Positions 5,322 through 12,930 of a stretch of DNA of 31,723 nucleotides are shown in pieces. The position numbers and the translations under genes were made by a program. Position 1 is the first letter of the stretch; each line of letters begins with the position of its first letter. Below the pieces are notes generated by a model, which worked only from the letters and a program-made list of their open reading frames with translations, made no database searches and was not told the DNA's origin. The DNA comes from a virus: positions 1 to 31,723 of the IMG/VR virus record IMGVR_UViG_3300030117_003082, one strand, 5' to 3'.

Positions 5322-5433
5322 AAGAGGCACATCGGTACGATGTGGCGATTGCCGACCGCCTCTTTCGGAGGGGGGAGGCCAAAATCTTCACAGCGTGAAG
5401 AACGAGGGGAGTTGAACACACAATAAGGTTCAA
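5322..5433 (+). ncRNA. Further structured RNA after terS
   Basis: AAGAGG (5322-5327) can pair with CCTCTT (5359-5364), enclosing the 7-bp hairpin CACATCG-GTA-CGATGTG (5328-5344). A G-rich run (5370-5378) follows, then the hairpin CTTCAC-AGC-GTGAAG (5386-5400) and TTGAAC (5412-5417) with GTTCAA (5428-5433). No protein-coding frame fits 5239-5454. The GC content is visibly higher than in neighbouring DNA. Together with the twin hairpins it may be a terS 3' UTR, a stand-alone RNA or a packaging site. Confidence 0.45.
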
Positions 5434-5454
5434 AAAAGGTTCGGTATCTATTTT

Positions 5455-5589
5455 ATGGCAAAGAAGAAGAATACATTTGGAATTAACACCTATGTTAAAA
5501 CAACCAAGAAGAAAATAGGTCGGCATAAAAAAAGATTAAATAAATCTGAAAAAAGGAATTTTAAAGCATACAACCGTCAAGGGCGTTGA
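5455..5589 (+). CDS. Small basic Lys/Arg-rich protein
   Basis: This encodes 44 aa, with KKKNTFGINTYVKTTKKKIGRHKKRL and KSEKRNFKAYNRQGR. It is strongly basic with no hydrophobic core. I have seen similar short KTTKKKxGRHKKRxNKSEK sequences in marine phages, but with no assigned role. Nucleic-acid binding is a reasonable inference from its charge. A weak AAGG lies about 15 bases before the ATG. It follows the structured region and precedes the first TGTGCGTT motif. Confidence 0.65.
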   Translation: MAKKKNTFGINTYVKTTKKKIGRHKKRLNKSEKRNFKAYNRQGR

Positions 5590-5592
5590 GTC

Positions 5593-5600
5593 TGTGCGTT
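5593..5600 (+). promoter_or_regulatory. TGTGCGTT motif, intergenic copy 1
   Basis: TGTGCGTT followed by TTAAATTATT lies 4 bases after the stop of the 44-aa gene and 56 bases before the next start. It matches the motif in the gaps at 11674 and 26854. Here the upstream bases (GAGTCTG) are not a TATAAT box, so the motif itself is the conserved part. A promoter or leader element for the packaging and structural genes is inferred. Confidence 0.4.
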
Positions 5601-5655
5601 TTAAATTATTTTTTAATTAGATAAGGTTCCTCTTTACACAATAGGAGAAATAAAT

Positions 5656-5910
5656 ATGAATTATCTAGTTAAGATATGGAGTTATCCTGCATCTGAGTTT
5701 AAGAAAGAAATATTGTTTTCGGCAGATAATGATGTTATAGCTATGCAAAAGGCATCTGCTGCAACACCTGATGGATGTCGAGCAACATACGAAGAAATCA
5801 ATAAGGAGGATTATGAAAAAGCCAAAGCCAAAGAAAAACAAGAAGAACAAGAAAGTGCAGTATGGCAAACCGAGCAAAAAGAAAAGGTACTAGAGTCGAA
5901 AACAGGATAA
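5656..5910 (+). CDS. Hypothetical protein
   Basis: This encodes 84 aa. The N-terminal half has a strand pattern (NYLVKIWSYPASEFKKEILFSADND) and helix AMQKASAATPDG. The C-terminal half is a charged Lys/Glu/Gln-rich helix. AGGAG at good distance supports the start. Its last 49 bases overlap the nuclease gene in another frame. The first half is of the kind often seen in small phage proteins next to terminases. No function is recognised. Confidence 0.7.
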   Translation: MNYLVKIWSYPASEFKKEILFSADNDVIAMQKASAATPDGCRATYEEINKEDYEKAKAKEKQEEQESAVWQTEQKEKVLESKTG

Positions 5911-6197
5911 AGAAATTATTCCTGGAACTAGGTATTCCAACAAGAAGACAACCAATGTCAGGAGCTATTGTTGGATTTCCACACGATGTATGGGCAGATG
6001 TAATGGGTGGACTTAGTATTGAATGCAAAGCTAGAAAGGGAGCTAAAGGATTTGTCACTATGGAGAAGTGGCAAGGCAGTGCAGATCTTTTAGTTCTTGT
6101 TTCAGATTATCAAGAACCTCGTGTTCAGATGAGATGGAGAAAATTTAAGGAGCTAATGGGTTATGTCATTTCTGAACAACCTGAGTCTAAAGGATAG
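5862..6197 (+). CDS. Hjc-like Holliday junction resolvase / PD-(D/E)XK endonuclease
   Basis: This encodes 111 aa. It would cut branched DNA, which matters for resolving recombination or replication intermediates before packaging. The motifs fit the archaeal-type Hjc fold: KGTRVENRI with Glu13, RRQPMSGA near 28-35, PHDVWAD with Asp42 (the PD motif), and SIECKARKG with Glu54 and Lys56. The length is typical of Hjc-like nucleases. It overlaps the upstream gene by 49 bases and has a weak ribosome site, so translation is probably coupled. VRR-NUC or another PD-(D/E)XK nuclease is possible. Its location just before terL suggests a link with headful or concatemer processing. Confidence 0.75.
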   Translation: MANRAKRKGTRVENRIKKLFLELGIPTRRQPMSGAIVGFPHDVWADVMGGLSIECKARKGAKGFVTMEKWQGSADLLVLVSDYQEPRVQMRWRKFKELMGYVISEQPESKG

Positions 6198-6351
6198 AAG
6201 AAGACTCAGAGCAATAGTTAAAAAAGTACACTTTGCTCATTACCCTAAAGATAAAATCACAGATTACGAAGCAGATAAATTAGTTGAAGCATTTGGTGAA
6301 GAAACAGTTTATAACTTATTAAAAGCCAATGTAGGAACTAATGTCGATTAA
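6163..6351 (+). CDS. Hypothetical small protein before terL
   Basis: This encodes 62 aa: LKDRRRLRAIVKKVHFAHYPKDKITDYEADKLVEAFGEETVYNLLKANVG. It is helical, with a basic N-terminus and an acidic middle. It overlaps the nuclease gene by 35 bases and terL by 11. GGAG lies about 10 bases upstream. Small proteins of this type recur between the nuclease and terL in marine podoviruses as I remember them, but their role is unknown. Confidence 0.7.
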   Translation: MSFLNNLSLKDRRRLRAIVKKVHFAHYPKDKITDYEADKLVEAFGEETVYNLLKANVGTNVD

Positions 6352-7870
6352 TTTTAATTATAAACCAGAAGGTATTACTTTAAAAACCTTTATGAAGTCT
6401 AATGATTTCTTTAGAGGCTTAAGAGGCCCAGTTGGATCTGGTAAATCTGTGAGTTGCTGCATAGAGATTTTTCGTAGAGCACTCCTTCAACAAAAGAATA
6501 ATGAGGGAAAAAGGAAAACAAGATGGGCAGTAATTAGAAATACCAATCCTCAATTAAGAACAACAACAATTAAAACTTGGTTGGATTGGTTCCCTGAAGA
6601 TCAATGGGGAGATTTCCAATGGTCAGTTCCTTATACCCATTACATTAGAAAAGGAGATATAGATGCAGAAGTTATATTCCTTGCTCTTGACAGGCCAGAA
6701 GATGTTAAAAAACTTCTATCGCTTGAACTTACTGGTGTGTGGATTAATGAAGCCAGAGAGATACCTAAGAGCATTATTGATGCTTGTACTATGCGTGTGG
6801 GGCGTTATCCATCTATGCGTGACGGTGGAGCATCCTGGTATGGAGTTATTGCAGATACTAATGCACCAGAAGAAGATCATTGGTGGCCCATAATGGCAGG
6901 GGATGTTCCTGTTCCCGACCACTTAAGTAGAGATGAAGTTCTAATGTTAGTTAAACCTGACAACTGGAGTTTTTATTCTCAACCATCAGCAATGAAGATT
7001 TTAACTGATGATAAAGGTGAGTTATCAGGTTATGAACATAATACCCTTGCTGAAAATCAAAAAAATTTAACTCCTAAATATTATGAAAATATTATTAGAG
7101 GTAAAACAAAAGGATGGATAGATGTTTATGTTTTAAATAAACTTGGATCTATTGAAGAAGGCAAACCTGTTTATTCAAACTTTAAAGAAGAATTACACAC
7201 ATCAGATGAAACATTAAAGTTAGTAGAGAAGCAACCAATCTATATTGGTATTGACTTTGGATTAACTCCTGCTGCTGTCTTTGGTCAAAGACTACCTACA
7301 GGTAGATGGCATATCTTACAAGAGCTAGTATGTTTTGATATGGGTGTTGTAAGATTTTCTGAATTATTAAAAAATGAAATAACTAGATCTTATAGAAATT
7401 ATGAAATAAATATTTATGGTGATCCTGCTGGAGATTTTAGATCTCAAACAGATGAAAGAACTCCATTTCAAATTATGAGGCAATCAGGATTAAAAGCAAT
7501 ACCTGCTCCATCAAATGATGTAGCTTTAAGAATAGAAGCTGTTGATGCTGCATTAAGAAGACTACTTGATGGTAAGCCAGGTTTCTTATTAAACAAACAA
7601 TGTGTTACTTTAAAGAAAGGATTTAATGGTGGTTATCATTATAGAAGATTACAAACATCTGGTGATCGATATGATGAGAAACCATTTAAGAATAAATATT
7701 CTCACTGCCACGATGCACTACAATATCTAATGTTAGGAGCTGGTGAAGGTACAGCTCTAATTGCTAAGAAGCAATCTAAACCTATTGTAGCTGATAGGCA
7801 TTGGGATGTTTTCTCTAAACATAAACAAAAAAGGAATAGGAAATGGGATATATTCAGAAGGAATGGTTAG
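6341..7870 (+). CDS. terL: Terminase large subunit
   Basis: This encodes 509 aa. It is the ATP-driven packaging motor and headful or concatemer nuclease. The ATPase part has Walker A GPVGSGKS at 29-36, a coupling region (RWAVIRNTNPQLRTTT) and Walker B GVWINEA with catalytic Glu137. The RNase H-like nuclease part has YIGIDFG (Asp305), YGDPAGD (Asp361) and HCHDAL (Asp458), a complete metal-binding triad. AGGA precedes the ATG, and the first 11 bases overlap the upstream gene. Length and motifs are those of podovirus terminases. Its last 28 bases overlap the next gene. Confidence 0.95.
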   Translation: MSINFNYKPEGITLKTFMKSNDFFRGLRGPVGSGKSVSCCIEIFRRALLQQKNNEGKRKTRWAVIRNTNPQLRTTTIKTWLDWFPEDQWGDFQWSVPYTHYIRKGDIDAEVIFLALDRPEDVKKLLSLELTGVWINEAREIPKSIIDACTMRVGRYPSMRDGGASWYGVIADTNAPEEDHWWPIMAGDVPVPDHLSRDEVLMLVKPDNWSFYSQPSAMKILTDDKGELSGYEHNTLAENQKNLTPKYYENIIRGKTKGWIDVYVLNKLGSIEEGKPVYSNFKEELHTSDETLKLVEKQPIYIGIDFGLTPAAVFGQRLPTGRWHILQELVCFDMGVVRFSELLKNEITRSYRNYEINIYGDPAGDFRSQTDERTPFQIMRQSGLKAIPAPSNDVALRIEAVDAALRRLLDGKPGFLLNKQCVTLKKGFNGGYHYRRLQTSGDRYDEKPFKNKYSHCHDALQYLMLGAGEGTALIAKKQSKPIVADRHWDVFSKHKQKRNRKWDIFRRNG

Positions 7871-8280
7871 TATATTTTTATGAACACGAACATCATGTAG
7901 AAGATGATTGGTTGTTCTTTTTAAAAAAAGGATTTAAACATTGTGGAGCTATGGGTTATGATCCTACTCACGAGATATGGACTAACTTAGAATATACCCA
8001 CGATGGAATTAGATGTAGTCATTTAACTCCTGAAGAAGCTAATAACTTAATTAACTATTTCTATGATTACAAAATGCTCAGATGTCCTGTCAAAAACAAT
8101 TGGCAACTCTTAAGAATTAAAGATGTTACCTGTGTTAGCTGGGTTCAAAGACTTATTGGTTTTTACCAATGGTGGATCTTTACTCCATATCAACTATATT
8201 GTGCGTTGAAAAAAGCTGGATATAAGTCATTTTACGAAGAAATTAAGGATCCAAATGCCAAAAAAGAAATTAACACCTGA
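7843..8280 (+). CDS. Possible papain-like fold protein
   Basis: This encodes 145 aa. Features are several His and Cys (EHEHHVED, KHCGAMGYD) and the segment DVTCVSWVQRLIGF (starting near residue 94), followed by WWIFTPYQLYCALKKAGYKSF. The combination TCVxxVKR-LG followed by TPxQLyxaL resembles permuted papain-like or NlpC/P60-like proteins I have seen in phages, with the Cys as nucleophile. The catalytic His is not identified. AAAAGGAATAGGA precedes the ATG. It lies between terL and the portal. It could be a virion-associated peptidase or amidase, or a non-catalytic structural protein. Confidence 0.45.
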   Translation: MGYIQKEWLVYFYEHEHHVEDDWLFFLKKGFKHCGAMGYDPTHEIWTNLEYTHDGIRCSHLTPEEANNLINYFYDYKMLRCPVKNNWQLLRIKDVTCVSWVQRLIGFYQWWIFTPYQLYCALKKAGYKSFYEEIKDPNAKKEINT

Positions 8281-8413
8281 AGATATCTTTGATAAACTTG
8301 ATGAATTACATCAGGAAGAACAAGATCTTTTAGAACAATTAAGAGATGAAGTCTGTAAATGTAATGACATGGATGATGATTTAGATGCAGATTTTGATGA
8401 GGAGGACAGATAA
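8255..8413 (+). CDS. Small acidic protein
   Basis: This encodes 52 aa: a basic start (MPKKKLTPEDIFDKL), a helix with QEEQDLLEQLRDEV, a CKC pair and a very acidic end (DMDDDLDADFDEEDR). AAGGAT precedes the ATG. The start overlaps the upstream gene by 26 bases, and the stop overlaps the next start as TAATG. The strong acidity suggests binding to a basic partner, but the role is unknown. Confidence 0.65.
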   Translation: MPKKKLTPEDIFDKLDELHQEEQDLLEQLRDEVCKCNDMDDDLDADFDEEDR

Positions 8414-8613
8414 TGAGTGATAAACTTAAAAATACTTGGAAACAAATTAAATCTGGTTTTAAAGATGAAAACATTATTTCTAAAATAACTAATAATGTTG
8501 GTTCAGGTATGAACAAATCAGCAAGTACAGGTTTCGGAATTTATCTTGATGTCAGTAAAAAAGGACTCAAAATAAAGAAACAAGAAAAACCTAAAAACTT
8601 TAAAGGATATTAA
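8413..8613 (+). CDS. Hypothetical small basic protein
   Basis: This encodes 66 aa, basic, with KNTWKQIKSGFKDE at the start, a Gly/Ser-rich middle (NNVGSGMNKSASTGFGIY) and a Lys-rich tail (KKGLKIKKQEKPKNFKGY). Its TAATG start is shared with the previous stop, and GAGGAG lies just upstream. It precedes the portal gene with the next protein, which suggests a minor head or assembly factor. No family is recognised. Confidence 0.65.
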   Translation: MSDKLKNTWKQIKSGFKDENIISKITNNVGSGMNKSASTGFGIYLDVSKKGLKIKKQEKPKNFKGY

Positions 8614-8615
8614 TA

Positions 8616-8825
8616 ATGGGCAGTGTATTTAAAAAACCTAAAGCACCACCAAGAAATGAAAAGCTAGAAGCTGAATTAGCAGCTGCTAGAAAAAGAGAAG
8701 AAGAACGAAAGAAACAAGCTGAAGCAGCTCAAAAAGAAAGAGAGTTTGCTTTAGGAATGGGTTGGACTGGTTCACGATCTCTATTTGGTAAAGCTGGTGG
8801 TCGTGGCTATTTTGACGAAGCGTAA
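8616..8825 (+). CDS. Hypothetical small pre-portal protein
   Basis: This encodes 69 aa. The N-terminal third begins GSVFKKPKAPPRNEK. The middle is a charged Ala/Glu/Lys helix (ELAAARKREEERKKQAEAAQKERE). The end is FALGMGWTGSRSLFGKAGGRGYF, a Gly-rich aromatic tail. AAAGGAT precedes the ATG. Proteins of this type often lie just before the portal in podoviruses. A role at the head vertex or in assembly is an inference. Confidence 0.65.
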   Translation: MGSVFKKPKAPPRNEKLEAELAAARKREEERKKQAEAAQKEREFALGMGWTGSRSLFGKAGGRGYFDEA

Positions 8826-8831
8826 TTAATT

Positions 8832-10424
8832 ATGGCATACATAGATGTAGCTGAACAACCTGATGTTAATTCAGAAGAAAAGGTTGTTCACTTAATAAAA
8901 AAATTTAAAGAAGCTAAAGATCTTAAGGATCATTGGAAATCTAAATTTGAGGAAGCATATGAATACTGCTTACCTAATAGAGAATCATTTTATACAGAAT
9001 CACCTGGAGATAAAAGAACAGATAAAATTTTTGATGAAACTGCTGTAGTAGGTGTACAAGAATTTGCATCAAGATTACAAGCAGGTATTGTTCCTACATT
9101 TGCAAGATGGGCAGACTTTCAAGCAGGATCTGATATACCTGATGAAGCTAAACCACAAATCAATTTAGAATTAGATACAATAACAAATTATGTATTTGAA
9201 GTAATTCAACAATCAAACTTTAACCAAGAAGTACACGAAGCATTTATGGATCTAGCTGTTGGTACTGGAGTTATGTTAGTTGAAGAAGGTGATGCAATTA
9301 ATCCAATTAAATTTACAGCAGTACCTTTACCAAGAGTTTATTTAAACTCAGGGCCTGATGGAAGAATAGATACAATCTATAGAGTTAGAAAATGCAAACC
9401 TGCTGAAATACATAAGCTATATCCTAAAGCAAATGTTCCTGATGATCTTTTAAAGAAAACAAAAAAATTAGATATTATAGAAGCTGTCTATAAATCATAT
9501 GATGAAAACAATGTAGAGAAACATAAACTATGTGTATTCATTGAAAATCCTAAAGTAATATTATTAGAAGAAACATATAAAGGAGTAGGTGGTAATCCTT
9601 ATTTAGTATTTAGATGGAACAAAGCATCTGGAGAAACTTATGGTAGAGGCCCAATTTTTAATGCAATGGCAGCTATTAAAACTTGTAATCTTACAATTGA
9701 ATTAATTTTAGAAAATGCTCAAATGTCAGTAAGTGGAGTTTATACATTTGAAGATGATGGAGTTATTAATCCAGAAAATATTTCATTAGTACCTGGATCT
9801 TTAATACCTGTAGCTCCCGGATCAAGAGGACTTGTTCCAATACAAGGAGCTGGTAACTTTGATGTAGCTCAATTAGTATTAAATGATATGCGTGAAAATA
9901 TTAAAAAAGCATTATACATGGAAACTTTAGGAAAACCTGAAGGAACTCCAATGACAGCAACTGAAGTATCTGAAAGAATGGCAGACCTATCTAGACAAAT
10001 AGGTTCTTCTTTTGGAAGACTTCAATCAGAATTTATTCAACCTTTGTTAAGACGAGTAATAAGAATTTTATCTGAACAAGGTAGAATAACTATACCACAA
10101 GTGAATGGTAGAGAAGTAAAAGTAGTATCAAGATCTCCATTAAGTCAAGCTCAACACTTACAAGATGTTGCAGATGTAAATAGATTTAATGAAATTATTG
10201 CAGCTACTTTTGGGCCACAGATGATCAATCTGATTGTAAATCAAAATGCTACAGCTAAATACTTAGCTGAGAAAATGAATTTACCCGAGAAGTTGATAAG
10301 AGATGAGTCAGAGCAACAACAAATTGTTCAGCAAATGTCACAACTAGCACAAGCACCTGAAGGACAAGCAGACGCTGCCCCTCCAGCTCCTATGCCTAAT
10401 GGTGCCATACCTGGACAATCTTAA
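8832..10424 (+). CDS. Portal protein (head-tail connector, T7 gp8-like)
   Basis: This encodes 530 aa, close to the 536 aa of T7 gp8. The portal forms the dodecameric DNA gate at one capsid vertex and joins terminase and then the tail. The N-terminus has the family segment KDHWKSKFEEAYEYCLPNRESF and DETAVVGVQEFASRLQAGIVPTFARW. The centre has the DNA-channel and wing region with GETYGRGPIFNAMAAIKTCN. The crown ends with Ala/Gln/Pro-rich residues. It follows the terminase genes. No clear ribosome site is seen 5-12 bases before the ATG, so coupling with the previous gene is likely. The stop overlaps the next start. Confidence 0.93.
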   Translation: MAYIDVAEQPDVNSEEKVVHLIKKFKEAKDLKDHWKSKFEEAYEYCLPNRESFYTESPGDKRTDKIFDETAVVGVQEFASRLQAGIVPTFARWADFQAGSDIPDEAKPQINLELDTITNYVFEVIQQSNFNQEVHEAFMDLAVGTGVMLVEEGDAINPIKFTAVPLPRVYLNSGPDGRIDTIYRVRKCKPAEIHKLYPKANVPDDLLKKTKKLDIIEAVYKSYDENNVEKHKLCVFIENPKVILLEETYKGVGGNPYLVFRWNKASGETYGRGPIFNAMAAIKTCNLTIELILENAQMSVSGVYTFEDDGVINPENISLVPGSLIPVAPGSRGLVPIQGAGNFDVAQLVLNDMRENIKKALYMETLGKPEGTPMTATEVSERMADLSRQIGSSFGRLQSEFIQPLLRRVIRILSEQGRITIPQVNGREVKVVSRSPLSQAQHLQDVADVNRFNEIIAATFGPQMINLIVNQNATAKYLAEKMNLPEKLIRDESEQQQIVQQMSQLAQAPEGQADAAPPAPMPNGAIPGQS

Positions 10425-10708
10425 TGACTTGGGATTCACTAAAATCAAAAAAGCCTGAACCAGTAAAAAGTGTAGATGGTTATGTTAGATCTCCTGAAAT
10501 GGAATCTAAACTAAACAAACTTTTTGCAGGTTTATTTAAAAACGAAGATGGAAAAGAAGTTATGAAATATTTAAAAAGCATAACTACTGAAGCTGTTGCT
10601 GGGCCTAATATAGACAGCAATGCTTTATTTCACATTGAAGGAATGCGATTCCTTGTAGGTATCATTCAAACACGCATAAAAAAAGGAGAACACGATGGCG
10701 GAAAATGA
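10424..10708 (+). CDS. Bbp19-like phage protein
   Basis: This encodes 94 aa. The second half fits the pattern of Bbp19-family phage proteins: LFAGLFKNEDGKEVMKYLKS, then a loop and ALFHIEGMRFLVGIIQTRIKKGE. Members are found next to the portal and scaffold in podoviruses and are likely head proteins of unknown role. The start overlaps the portal stop (TAATG). The last 14 bases overlap the scaffold gene, with the scaffold ribosome site inside. The family call comes from recalled pattern. Confidence 0.65.
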   Translation: MTWDSLKSKKPEPVKSVDGYVRSPEMESKLNKLFAGLFKNEDGKEVMKYLKSITTEAVAGPNIDSNALFHIEGMRFLVGIIQTRIKKGEHDGGK

Positions 10709-11432
10709 AACAAATCCACAACCAGAAAATACTCAAGAAGTAACTAATAAACCAGATTACATTCAAGATAAGTTCTGGAATAAGGATGCAAGTACAGTTA
10801 ATGTTGAATCATTAGCTTCTAGTTACAATGCGTTGGAAAAAAAGTTTAGTCAGAAAGTAGAAGATCTAAGTAAAACTATTAGATCCGATATAGAAACTGA
10901 AAAAGCTAATTCTACTCCACAAGAATATAAATTAAATATTCCTGATGTTGGCCCAACTAAAATTGATGTCAATAAAGATATGGAGATAGTCCAATGGTGG
11001 GAACAAACAGCTAAATCAAATAATTTTTCACAAGATCAATATGATCAAGGTGTAAAGGCTTTTGTTGAACACGCTGCTAAAAATTTACCTAACCCTGAAT
11101 TAGAAATGCAAAAATTAGGAGATAATGGTAAAGCTAGAGTAGAAGCAGCAGATCTTTGGAGTAAAAAACACTTATCACCTGAGGCTTATGCTGCTGTTCA
11201 AAGAGTAGCAACTACAGCAGAAGGTGTTAAAGCTGTTGAGGAATTGATGAAGTTAAACCAAGCAACTTCAATGCCTACAGCTCAAACAGCAATAGAAACA
11301 TCACCTTCAAGTGATGATCTAAAATCTATGCTTAACGATCCTCGTTACTATGATAGTGCAAGACGAGATCCAGCATATGTAAAACGAGTAACAGAGCTGT
11401 ATGAGAAGACTTACAAAGCAAAACAAGGGTAA
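10695..11432 (+). CDS. Capsid assembly scaffolding protein
   Basis: This encodes 245 aa. It is acidic and hydrophilic, beginning with a disordered NPQPENTQEVTN stretch and then PDYIQDKFWNKDASTVNVESLASSYNALEKK, the segment typical of podovirus scaffolds. The middle is helical (VQWWEQTAKSNNFSQDQYDQGVKAF). The end has DPAYVKRVTELYEK, where T7-like scaffolds contact the capsid. T7 gp9 is a little longer at 307 aa. AAAAGGAG precedes the ATG. It lies between portal and capsid as expected. Confidence 0.88.
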   Translation: MAENETNPQPENTQEVTNKPDYIQDKFWNKDASTVNVESLASSYNALEKKFSQKVEDLSKTIRSDIETEKANSTPQEYKLNIPDVGPTKIDVNKDMEIVQWWEQTAKSNNFSQDQYDQGVKAFVEHAAKNLPNPELEMQKLGDNGKARVEAADLWSKKHLSPEAYAAVQRVATTAEGVKAVEELMKLNQATSMPTAQTAIETSPSSDDLKSMLNDPRYYDSARRDPAYVKRVTELYEKTYKAKQG

Positions 11433-11673
11433 GACAAAATTTACCTTTAAGAAGTTAAATAAACCCATAAAGTGGCTTGATTGCGTATCACAAACGGGTT
11501 GGATTAGCGAAAAAGACATAGATGATGCTAGACCAGCTAATTGTATAACAAGCGACTTTTGGGTTTATAAAGATACGCCTGAGTATATTACATTATTCGG
11601 TACCTACTCCTACGATGAAAAAGGAGAGATGGAATTTGGAGAAGTTATTACTATACCTAAAAAGTGGGTATAA
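11401..11673 (+). CDS. Hypothetical protein before the capsid gene
   Basis: This encodes 90 aa. The order of motifs, WLDCVSQTGWISEKDI, then CITSDFWVYKDTPEYITLFGTYS and EFGEVITIPKKWV, is that of a small beta-rich phage protein with two short conserved blocks and a final IPK. It overlaps the scaffold end by 32 bases in another frame and has a weak ribosome site. It ends in GTATAATG, where the TAA stop forms part of a TATAAT box. No function is assigned. Confidence 0.6.
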   Translation: MRRLTKQNKGKTKFTFKKLNKPIKWLDCVSQTGWISEKDIDDARPANCITSDFWVYKDTPEYITLFGTYSYDEKGEMEFGEVITIPKKWV

Positions 11674-11681
11674 TGTGCGTT
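11669..11681 (+). promoter_or_regulatory. Putative capsid promoter, TGTGCGTT copy 2
   Basis: TATAAT (11669-11674) runs into TGTGCGTT (11674-11681), 137 bases before the major capsid start. The same TATAATGTGCGTT string occurs at 26849-26861. No good -35 is visible at 16-18 bases, so this may be a phage-specific or extended promoter. The position in the only long gap of the structural operon supports a promoter for the highly expressed capsid gene. Confidence 0.5.
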
Positions 11682-11817
11682 GTTTAAAATCATTCTAAAA
11701 TTTATTTTACCCACAAGACCTAATAGAGTTTAAAAATAACCCTTAACTGGACAATTATTCTCTGCTCCAATTAGATAATCGGTTAATAATAACAACTTAA
11801 CAAAAGAGGACATAACA
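11682..11817 (+). promoter_or_regulatory. Capsid gene 5' leader
   Basis: This 136-base untranslated region contains a 17-bp near-palindrome (11683-11699) that matches the palindrome at 3108-3124 with one change. The rest is AT-rich, with no strong hairpin and no coding frame. It ends with AAGAGGA at the proper distance from the capsid ATG. A long leader before the capsid gene is consistent with high expression or control. Confidence 0.4.
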
Positions 11818-12645
11818 ATGGCTAGTTCAATAACAAATGCCTTTATTACTCAGTTCGAAGCTGAAGTTCATATGGCTTACCAAAGAATGGGAAGCAAATT
11901 GAAAAATTTAGTAAGAACAGTTAATGGTGTTAACGGAAATACTGTTAAGTTTCAGAAAGTTGCAAAAGGTTCTGCAAACACAAAAGCAAGACATGCTGAA
12001 GTGGTTGCAATGGATCTTGCTCACAGCAATGTGTCAGCAACTTTAACTGATTACTACGCAGCAGACTATGTTGACAAACTTGACGAGTTAAAGGTTAATA
12101 TTGACGAAAGACAAGTCGTTGCTCAATCAGCAGCTTATGCATTAGGTAGAAAAACTGACCAAGTGCTTATAGATGTGCTTGATGGTGCAACTTCGATCGC
12201 TAACAATGTTAACAGTTCAGCAACTGGAATGTCTTTGATCAAAGCTAAGAACATGATGGAAATTTTCAATGGAAATGATGTTCCTGATGATGGTCAGAGA
12301 TACTGGGTTGTTGGGCCTAAACAATGGAGTGATCTATTGTCAATCGACCAATTTTCTAGAGTAGAATATGTAGGGCCGAATGAACTTCCTTTCCCTGGCG
12401 GTATAACTGCTAAGAGATGGATGGGCTTCCTGTTCTTCGTACACTCTGGATTAACACTTTCTGGTTCAGACAGAAAGAATCTATGTTTCCATAAATCAGC
12501 GATTGGTTGTGGAATAGGTTCTGATGTTAGAACTGAAGTTAACTACATCCCTGAAAAAGTATCTCACTTAATAACTTCAATGTTATCTTTAGGTGCAGTA
12601 GAAATTGATGGTGATGCTGCTAGAGTCCAACTTTGTGCAGAATAA
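11818..12645 (+). CDS. Major capsid protein
   Basis: This encodes 275 aa that build the icosahedral head. The N-terminal segment has FITQFEAEVHMAYQRMGSKLKNLVRTVNGVNGNTVKFQKVAKGSA, as in podovirus capsids. The centre has YYAADYVDKLDELKVNIDERQVVAQSAAYALGRKTDQVLIDVL, the long spine helix region. The C-terminus has GGITAKRWMGFLFFVHSGL and the HKSAIGCGIGSDVRTEVNY segment typical of HK97-fold proteins in this group. T7 gp10A is longer (345 aa). AAGAGGA precedes the ATG. It lies after the scaffold and its own promoter-like gap. Confidence 0.9.
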   Translation: MASSITNAFITQFEAEVHMAYQRMGSKLKNLVRTVNGVNGNTVKFQKVAKGSANTKARHAEVVAMDLAHSNVSATLTDYYAADYVDKLDELKVNIDERQVVAQSAAYALGRKTDQVLIDVLDGATSIANNVNSSATGMSLIKAKNMMEIFNGNDVPDDGQRYWVVGPKQWSDLLSIDQFSRVEYVGPNELPFPGGITAKRWMGFLFFVHSGLTLSGSDRKNLCFHKSAIGCGIGSDVRTEVNYIPEKVSHLITSMLSLGAVEIDGDAARVQLCAE

Positions 12646-12666
12646 TAACATAGGAGAAATATAACA

Positions 12667-12918
12667 ATGGCTTATTCTTTAGACAATCCTGTGAAAAAAA
12701 TTTCACAGATGGGCCCTTCAAACTCTCTTTGGTATTACACTGACGGAGATGCGATCGGCGACATAGATAATGATGATTACTTCATCTTATCTCATGCAGA
12801 GTTAAAAGCTGGTGATATAATTTTTGTAAATAGCGGAGGTTCAAACGGAGTAGTAGATATCTTGATGGTATCTGTTAATGACGGTGGAACAAACCTAAAT
12901 ACAGTATTATTAGCTTAA
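12667..12918 (+). CDS. Small putative head protein
   Basis: This encodes 83 aa: NPVKKISQMGPSNSLWYYTDGDAIGDIDNDDYFILSHAELKAGDIIFVNSGGSNG, then VVDILMVSVNDGGTNLN. It is a beta-rich pattern with GD-I-V turns. The position right after the capsid gene suggests a decoration or head-completion protein, since such genes are usual there. ATAGGAG precedes the ATG. No key residues confirm the function. Confidence 0.6.
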   Translation: MAYSLDNPVKKISQMGPSNSLWYYTDGDAIGDIDNDDYFILSHAELKAGDIIFVNSGGSNGVVDILMVSVNDGGTNLNTVLLA

Positions 12919-12930
12919 TGCATTAAAACT

